Shown here: positions 59,614 through 64,000 of the stretch, one piece after another
How positions within the stretch are numbered: position 1 is the stretch's first letter
How the letters are laid out: every line of letters starts with the position of its first letter
Source of the DNA: Deltaproteobacteria bacterium IMCC39146
Lineage (GTDB): Bacteria; Desulfobacterota; Desulfuromonadia; Desulfuromonadales; BM103
DNA length: 64,000 bases
Assembly (NCBI GenBank): GCA_030005635.1
Contig: JARUHP010000002.1
Coordinates: 124,001-188,000, forward strand
Direction of reading: 5' to 3'
Notes under the pieces: model-generated
Seen by the model: the letters and a program-made list of their open reading frames with translations, nothing else
What the model was told of the DNA's origin: nothing
Databases searched by the model: none
Program-made: the position numbers and the translations under genes

Positions 59614-60153
59614 TCAGAGTTCCACCGTCGGGATGGTGCGCACGGTGATGTCAACCTGAAGATCGTTTCGTATCGGGGTGAGCCAGCCGTTAACATCTTC
59701 CTCCTCAACGTTCTCAGGGAGGACCGCTTCGATAACCATTACATAGACAGGTCGTTCATCGCTGCCAACGAGTTTGGTGTTGAGATCGGTAATGTTGATA
59801 TTCTTTTCGCCCAGGGCTTGAGCGACCCGGTAAACAATCCCCGGTTTGTCGGAGCCGTAGACTGAGATCATGCAGATGTCGCCGAATATATTGGTGCGAA
59901 TTTGACCGCCCGGTTTGAGGACACGCAGAGCGACTGACAGGTCGGAATCTTCCAGAGGCTTGAACGCATCGCCAAAGCTGTCGCGATCCGTGATTTCTGG
60001 ATGACCAAGGATCAGAATCATGGCAAATTGACCGCCCAGAATAGAACAGCTCGAATCGGCAATGTTGCAACCCAGATCAAAAAGAATCTTGGTGACCTGA
60101 GAGACGATTCCGGCACGGTCGCGGCCCACGATGGTTAAGGCGAAATGATTCAT
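59614..60153 (-). CDS. Tandem ACT-domain regulator, GcvR-like
   Basis: The 179-residue protein consists of two ACT domains: 'NHFALTIVGRDRAGIVSQVT' opens the first and 'CMISVYGSDKPGIVYRVAQAL' the second. This layout matches GcvR, which senses glycine, and other free-standing ACT proteins. No DNA-binding domain is present, so it would act through a partner. It is the first gene of a pair with peptide deformylase. Ligand and partner are unproven. Confidence 0.85.
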   Translation of the reverse strand: MNHFALTIVGRDRAGIVSQVTKILFDLGCNIADSSCSILGGQFAMILILGHPEITDRDSFGDAFKPLEDSDLSVALRVLKPGGQIRTNIFGDICMISVYGSDKPGIVYRVAQALGEKNINITDLNTKLVGSDERPVYVMVIEAVLPENVEEEDVNGWLTPIRNDLQVDITVRTIPTVEL

Positions 60154-60212
60154 GGTAGACTCCCTCTTTGACAGTTCAGTAAATAGACTTTATCTTGTAG
60201 CACGGCTTAACA

Positions 60213-60276
60213 AGAAGGGTAAAGGGAGAAGGGTTCTGGGATAAGGGCCTCCCTGAACCTTTAGCCCTGTACCCGG
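60213..60276. repeat. GGGATAAGGGC/CCCTGTACCC intergenic repeat, copy 2
   Basis: This stretch carries GGTTCTGGGATAAGGGC on the left and AGCCCTGTACCC on the right. Both words recur in the repeat at 53672-53741. It stands directly before the 160-bp element copy B. Confidence 0.5.
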
Positions 60277-60284
60277 AACTAATA

Positions 60285-60444
60285 CCGCGTCAACGACAAA
60301 CTGACGCATCCAACTTGTTCTTTTCCGCGCCTGCTTCATTATGTCTTAAGCCACGTAGTTACAACTATGGGACTCAAAACATGCCTTGCTGGCACAAAAA
60401 ATTACGGCGTTGTATTTACGTTTTTTCATCATTAACACGACACT
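60285..60444 (-). repeat. 160-bp dispersed element, copy B (inverted relative to copy A)
   Basis: Its complement matches 49614-49773 without gaps at about 91%. The internal palindrome (60341-60382) keeps its stem: where copy A has a C-G pair, copy B has an A-T pair at the same place. On the minus strand a 28-codon frame is open in this copy but is broken by TGA in copy A. It ends 10 bases before the release-factor-like start codon. Confidence 0.75.
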
Positions 60445-60454
60445 GGTAATATTG

Positions 60455-60769
60455 ATGAATCCAAAAGATATCCGCATAGACTACTTTCGGGGCTCCGGCC
60501 CCGGAGGGCAGCACCGCAACACCAGCGAGACAGGAGTGCGCATTACCCACCTGCCTACTGGTACGGTTGTGACCGCGACCGAGTCTCGCTCCCGCCTTCA
60601 GAATCTGCAGAAAGCCATGTTGCGGCTGGAAGAGAAGCTGGCTGCAAAATTACGCAAGAAGAAGCGGCGCATTGCGACTCGTCCCGGTCGGGGAGCCATC
60701 GGCAGACGCCTTGACGCAAAACGTAAACAGGGGGATAAGAAGCGTGATCGGCAGAAGTCGGATGATTGA
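60455..60769 (+). CDS. Orphan GGQ release-factor-like protein
   Basis: The 104-residue protein has only the catalytic release-factor domain: 'DYFRGSGPGGQHRNTSETGVRITHLPTG' region with the GGQ tripeptide, then a Lys/Arg-rich C-terminal tail. It lacks the codon-recognition domains of PrfA/PrfB. It resembles ribosome-rescue hydrolases such as ArfB or the RF-1 domain-only proteins, which free stalled peptidyl-tRNA. I start at ATG 60455; upstream ATG frames belong to the repeat element. The ribosome site is weak. Confidence 0.85.
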   Translation: MNPKDIRIDYFRGSGPGGQHRNTSETGVRITHLPTGTVVTATESRSRLQNLQKAMLRLEEKLAAKLRKKKRRIATRPGRGAIGRRLDAKRKQGDKKRDRQKSDD

Positions 60770-60838
60770 TTCTCTGTGTCCTCTGTTACGCTGTGGTGAA
60801 AAGGGTTTTGGCAGGTTTTGTCTTGTCGCTTGTTGTTG

Positions 60839-60862
60839 CCCTGTCCTTTGCTAGGGACAGGG
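60839..60862. repeat. CCCTGTCC...GGACAGGG palindrome
   Basis: A perfect 8-bp inverted repeat (60839-60846 with 60855-60862) lies between the release-factor-like gene and the ctaB stop codon. It has no T-run, so is either a weak terminator or a REP-type palindrome related to the one at 42802-42831. Confidence 0.4.
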
Positions 60863-60863
60863 G

Positions 60864-61763
60864 TTAAAATGTCAACCTCATCAGGAGACCGTTGAGGAGG
60901 ATGCAGCCAAGTATCAGGCCGAGGTAGATGTGTAAGCCGATGCGTAGTTTGGCAGCGGTTTTTTCGATGAAGAGAGTCTTTTTCTGAACACCTGTTGTCC
61001 AGATTGCAAAAGAGATGGCCAGACCAGCGATTAAGCCCTGCAGGATTGGCAGTTGTACCAACTGCATCGGCAGCAGTAACAAGGTGGCCGTCACCATGCC
61101 GAGAATCCAGAAATGGCTGATGCTCAAGAGTTGATGGCCGCTCAGTTTTTGTGGCAGGACTTTGAAACCAATCCGTTTCAACTCTTCGCGGTCAGGCAGG
61201 GCCAGAAGCCAGTAGTGGGGAACCTGCCAGAGAACCATGAGCAGGACCAGGGCGAGGGGGCGTGGGTCGAGCGGATCTCCTCCCGCGGCCAGCCAGCCAA
61301 TCAGTGGCGGCAGGGCTCCGCAGGGGGTTCCGGCAATTACGGCCAAAGATGAGCGCCGTTTTAAAGGTGTATAGGTGAGTAGATACCAGGCCGTTGCTCC
61401 CAGCCCCAACAGGGCTGTGTTCGGCCCCGTAGCTGCAAAAAGAATGACGAGCCCACCACTGCCGAAAAGAAGGCCGATCAACATCCCGGAGCCGGGTGAA
61501 AGAGCGCCGCTGGCCAAGGGGCGGCGGCAGGTGCGGTGCATCAGGGCGTCAGTCGTCCGTTCCTGAACCTGATTGAGTACGGAGCAGGATGAACTAAGCA
61601 GGAAAATACCCCACGCTAGCGCCCAGAGGTTGAGTCCGGAAATCTGTTGATCTGCTGCCAGAGCTCCGGTGAGGGCGGAGATTGCCACCATCACCGATAA
61701 GGGCAGTCTGATCAGACGACTTAACGCCGCCAGGTTTGTCATGGTTCCGGAATGGCTCTGCAT
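60864..61763 (-). CDS. ctaB: Protohaem IX farnesyltransferase (haem O synthase), UbiA superfamily
   Basis: The 299-residue membrane enzyme attaches farnesyl to haem b, giving haem O for the oxidase. The first prenyl-binding loop is 'NQVQERTTDALMHRTCRRPLASG': the usual N-x3-D-x3-D reads N-x3-E-x3-D here. The second Asp-region 'DREELKRIGFKVLP' corresponds to the D-x-x-D... MLP loop. About nine membrane segments are present. The start is ATG 61763 or ATG 61742. It is one base from coxB and belongs to the oxidase operon. Confidence 0.92.
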   Translation of the reverse strand: MQSHSGTMTNLAALSRLIRLPLSVMVAISALTGALAADQQISGLNLWALAWGIFLLSSSCSVLNQVQERTTDALMHRTCRRPLASGALSPGSGMLIGLLFGSGGLVILFAATGPNTALLGLGATAWYLLTYTPLKRRSSLAVIAGTPCGALPPLIGWLAAGGDPLDPRPLALVLLMVLWQVPHYWLLALPDREELKRIGFKVLPQKLSGHQLLSISHFWILGMVTATLLLLPMQLVQLPILQGLIAGLAISFAIWTTGVQKKTLFIEKTAAKLRIGLHIYLGLILGCILLNGLLMRLTF

Positions 61764-61764
61764 G

Positions 61765-63084
61765 TTACTTCAATGTCTCCAACCATGAACGCAGATCCTG
61801 AATCTCTTCATCGCTGAGGCCCGGGTAGGGCGGCATCGCGGGAGGGTAGCCCTGAAGCACTTCCGCAGAGGGTTCGCGAAGCGCTTTGATCAGGTAGCCG
61901 TCGTCAGCAACAAGGGTCGTTTCCTGGCCATCCCGGGTGACGATACGCTCACTGCCCCAGAAGCCTTTTAATGTGGGGCCAACGCGCTTGCTGCCATCAA
62001 CGCTGTGGCAGCCGAGACAGCCGTTCTTGGCGGCCAGGGCTTCACCGCGTTCTGCGGGGCTTGCTGGCTCTTCAGCGTCCGCAGGTGCCGTTGGTTCTTC
62101 CGCGAGACCTTCCTCTTCTGGTTTGTTGGCTTCTTCCGCTTCATCTTCTGTGGCCTCTTCGACAGACGACCCATCACCCGTGAGGCTGACAAGGTAATCA
62201 AGGATTCCTGTCATGTCTTCTTCGGGGATTTTTCCTGCGTAAGGAGGCATGGCCGCTGGAAAGCCTTCGACAATCTCTACACCAGGGTCGAGAATCGCTT
62301 TTTCCAGATAATCACGATCACTGACCAGGGTTCTACTCTCGCCATTGGCGACCACTGTGACCTGGCGTCCGCCGATACCCTGGAAGCTTGGCCCCACCAT
62401 CGGTGAGCCATCAAGAGAGTGGCAACCCAGGCAGCCGTGCTTTTGCAACAACCCCTTCCCGGCAGCAGTGGCTGACGGTTTTTCTGCCAGCCAGCCAGCA
62501 AATTCCGCGGCGGGAATGGCTTCGACAGTCGTGATCATGTCAGCGTGGGCGACCCCGCAATATTCTGCACAGAAGAGGTCATAGCTGCCCGGTTCTTCAG
62601 CGACGAACCAGGCATAGGTTTCCATGCCCGGGACACAATCACGCTTCACCCTGAATGCCGGTACGTAGAAGCTGTGCAACACATCTTCGGAATTCAGTCT
62701 TACGTTGACCGGTTGTCCGACCGGGACATAAAGCTTGTCAGAGGTTTTTCCGTTCTCATAGGTAAACAGCCACGACCACATGCGGGCAGTGCCCTGGACC
62801 GGGATAGCGTTGTCCGGGATGCGACGCAGGGAAAGGTAGCCTTCCCAGCCGTACCAGAACATCACCATGACCAGAATCGACGGGATGACCGTCCAGGTGA
62901 TTTCAAGCCAGACGTTGTGATCTTTCTGGCTGAGTGGCACAGGATATCTTTTGCGATTATAACGCCAGACCAGGTAAACCATGGCCACCGTAATGCCGAG
63001 GAGTGCGACGCCGCTGATGCCGAAGATAATATAGAAGGCTTTGTCGACGGCCTCGGTGGTAGTGATAAGAGGTTGGGTGTTCAC
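61765..63084 (-). CDS. coxB: Cytochrome c oxidase subunit II with two fused cytochrome c domains (caa3-type)
   Basis: The 439-residue protein has two membrane helices (about 17-41 and 62-82). The CuA cupredoxin domain's ligands are all visible: H137, C172, E174, C176, H180, M183. Two cytochrome c domains follow, with haem sites 'CLGCH' at 218-222 and 356-360. The second is a clear duplicate of the first ('CLGCHSxDG', 'GYPPAMPPYPG' against 'GFPAAMPPYAG'), separated by an acidic, Pro/Glu-rich linker (about 305-345). The fused carriers would pass electrons directly to CuA. The start is GTG 63084 with TTAGGAGAG ahead. Confidence 0.94.
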   Translation of the reverse strand: MNTQPLITTTEAVDKAFYIIFGISGVALLGITVAMVYLVWRYNRKRYPVPLSQKDHNVWLEITWTVIPSILVMVMFWYGWEGYLSLRRIPDNAIPVQGTARMWSWLFTYENGKTSDKLYVPVGQPVNVRLNSEDVLHSFYVPAFRVKRDCVPGMETYAWFVAEEPGSYDLFCAEYCGVAHADMITTVEAIPAAEFAGWLAEKPSATAAGKGLLQKHGCLGCHSLDGSPMVGPSFQGIGGRQVTVVANGESRTLVSDRDYLEKAILDPGVEIVEGFPAAMPPYAGKIPEEDMTGILDYLVSLTGDGSSVEEATEDEAEEANKPEEEGLAEEPTAPADAEEPASPAERGEALAAKNGCLGCHSVDGSKRVGPTLKGFWGSERIVTRDGQETTLVADDGYLIKALREPSAEVLQGYPPAMPPYPGLSDEEIQDLRSWLETLK

Positions 63085-63257
63085 AGTCTCTCCTAATTGG
63101 AGTCTGTCGAGCTTAACAATCCTACTGCGTAATCGGTTGATCGGTTCATATTCACGGTAATCCTCAACAAATAGCCATGCTATTAGTTCTCAAATTCCCA
63201 TAAATCTGAACTCGACCATCCAATTCCTCGTCACGGGTTGTCAAGCTCGAAAGCCTC

Positions 63258-63542
63258 CTAACGGTAAAGTACATCAAAAAAGTTAAGGCCGATAAAGATC
63301 GCCAGAATCGCCAGGGCCGCAAACAACGAGAGCTGGAAAAGGCGGCTTTCGTATTTCATATGCATGAAAAAGGCAATCACCAAGCCTGATTTGAGTGTCG
63401 CGATGCCAAGGGCAACCCAGATGTTCATCGCACCCAAGTTGTATTGTGCTACGGCAACTGTGAGCCCTGTGAGAATCAGCAGTCCGATCCAGACAATGGC
63501 GAAGGTTTTATACTGAACAATGTGTGCGTGTTCTTCGGACAT
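63258..63542 (-). CDS. coxD: Cytochrome c oxidase subunit IV (CoxD/CtaF type)
   Basis: The 94-residue protein has three membrane segments ('TFAIVWIGLLILTGLTVAVA', 'MNIWVALGIATLKSGLVIAFFMHM' in part, and 'FAALAILAIFIGLNFF'). 'FFMHMKYE' matches the conserved helix 2 end of bacterial subunit IV. It stabilises the core complex. It lies between coxC and coxB with ACGCAAAG repeat on its upstream side. Transcribed minus strand, in the same operon. Confidence 0.9.
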   Translation of the reverse strand: MSEEHAHIVQYKTFAIVWIGLLILTGLTVAVAQYNLGAMNIWVALGIATLKSGLVIAFFMHMKYESRLFQLSLFAALAILAIFIGLNFFDVLYR

Positions 63543-63601
63543 AAATACCTCTTTTGGACTTAAGGGCGAAAAGCTTTTAACGCCCGTTCGCTTCTCTCAC
63601 T

Positions 63602-63709
63602 CAAGGCGCAAAGGATAAAACCAAGACGCAAAGAAAATCGACTTTATGGGTTTTAAAACAAAGAAGCTCTCTTTGCGTCTTTCTTTACCCCTTTGCGTCT
63701 TTGCGTTAA
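63602..63709. repeat. ACGCAAAG-type inverted repeat element, copy 3
   Basis: Left arm CAAGGCGCAAAGG and AAGACGCAAAG (63602-63634) face CTTTGCGTC, CTTTGCGTC and TTGCGTTAAG (63671-63709). Same family as 34991-35133 and 46121-46187. It lies between coxC and coxD, inside the presumed operon. Confidence 0.65.
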
Positions 63710-63725
63710 GTCTTCTCAGTATTGG

Positions 63726-64000
63726 TTAGTGCAAAATCAAATAGTACAATGGGAAAACAAATATCCAGATCAGGTCAACCAGGTGCCAGTAAAGCCCGGC
63801 ATTTTCGAGAATAACCCAATCATCGGCATTAACCCGGTCCTTTTTGATCAGGATCATGGCCCAGGCGATGACCAGAGCTCCGATGATAACGTGGAGTCCG
63901 TGCAGTCCCGTGGTTAAATAATAGAGGTTGAAGAAGACCATCTCGCCGGGCTGCATCTCTTTCATGTGGTCCGAACCGGGATAGATGCCGTGGCTGATTT
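63726..64000 (-). CDS. coxC: Cytochrome c oxidase subunit III (partial, runs off window)
   Basis: The last 91 residues are visible. The frame continues to the window end as '...ISHGIYPGSDHMKEM...', where 'HG.YPG' type spacing fits subunit III, followed by 'FFNLYYLTTGLHGLHVIIG' (TM with conserved His-Gly-His). The end 'YWHLVDLIWIFVFPLYYLI' is the subunit III signature near its C-terminus. An ATG at 63965 is internal, not the start. The upstream gene is probably coxA or the first part of coxC outside the window. Confidence 0.92.
   Translation of the reverse strand, partial: ISHGIYPGSDHMKEMQPGEMVFFNLYYLTTGLHGLHVIIGALVIAWAMILIKKDRVNADDWVILENAGLYWHLVDLIWIFVFPLYYLILH

Noticed and set aside
60285-60444. 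A 28-codon protein on the minus strand of the element
   Set aside because: The frame is interrupted by TGA after two codons in copy A, and differences between copies are not biased to synonymous sites.
63602-63709. CRISPR-like array
   Set aside because: Units are short, inverted rather than direct, and there are no regular spacers or cas genes.

Overview
The window looks like chromosomal core DNA from a Desulfuromonadales-type bacterium (Desulfuromonas/Geopsychrobacter/Pelobacter relatives). This is an inference from gene content: a split class II ribonucleotide reductase, a flavodiiron protein, an AhbD-like radical SAM protein beside hemE/hemH, several two-component pairs, HD-GYP and PilZ proteins, small c-type cytochromes and a caa3-type oxidase. 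Base composition and codon use look uniform. I saw no prophage, insertion sequence, CRISPR array, rRNA or tRNA. All positions and motifs were read by eye; no database search was run.

Layout. 0-8 kb (minus strand): a branched-chain amino acid type ABC binding protein, a membrane sensor fused to a DEDDh exonuclease, a glycosyltransferase with a ChbG/HpnK-like deacetylase, and an OmpR-type two-component pair. 8-14 kb: ssb, a HEAT-repeat protein, a translationally coupled HD-GYP/HEAT pair, coaE and a serine hydrolase. 14-19 kb: an IclR regulator, a universal stress protein, a TIM-barrel epimerase-like protein and a two-subunit sodium:solute symporter. 19-26 kb: RNA modification genes (truD-trmB, truA-trmH-like), a small cytochrome c, an unusual histidine kinase/response regulator pair and a DAHP synthase. 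26-34 kb: a metallophosphoesterase, a flavodiiron protein, priA, mltA, an exported AlgH-like protein, a PilZ protein and shikimate kinase.

34-45 kb: a quinone oxidoreductase, a PhoB/PhoR-like pair, a nitronate monooxygenase-like enzyme, and the haem block (AhbD-like, hemE, hemH, a tiny CxxC protein). CbpA, an acyltransferase, an MFS carrier and a FlK-like thioesterase follow. 45-50 kb: dCMP deaminase and split NrdJ, a deoxynucleotide supply block with a promoter carrying two NrdR-box-like sites. 50-57 kb: pepN, an SDR protein, protoporphyrinogen oxidase and a DHH phosphoesterase. 57-60 kb: a membrane coiled-coil protein, a methyltransferase, a DksA/TraR zinc-finger protein, a hydrolase, peptide deformylase and a GcvR-like ACT protein. 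60-64 kb: an orphan GGQ release-factor-like protein, then ctaB, coxB with two fused cytochrome c domains, coxD, and coxC running off the edge.

The most unusual signals are: (1) a 160-bp element present twice in opposite orientation, about 91% identical without gaps, with an internal hairpin that keeps pairing through a compensatory change; (2) a kinase/regulator pair whose regulator ends in an unrecognised helical domain; (3) the coupled HD-GYP and HEAT proteins that seem to share an N-terminal module; (4) the sensor/pseudokinase/exonuclease fusion; and (5) several families of short intergenic inverted repeats.
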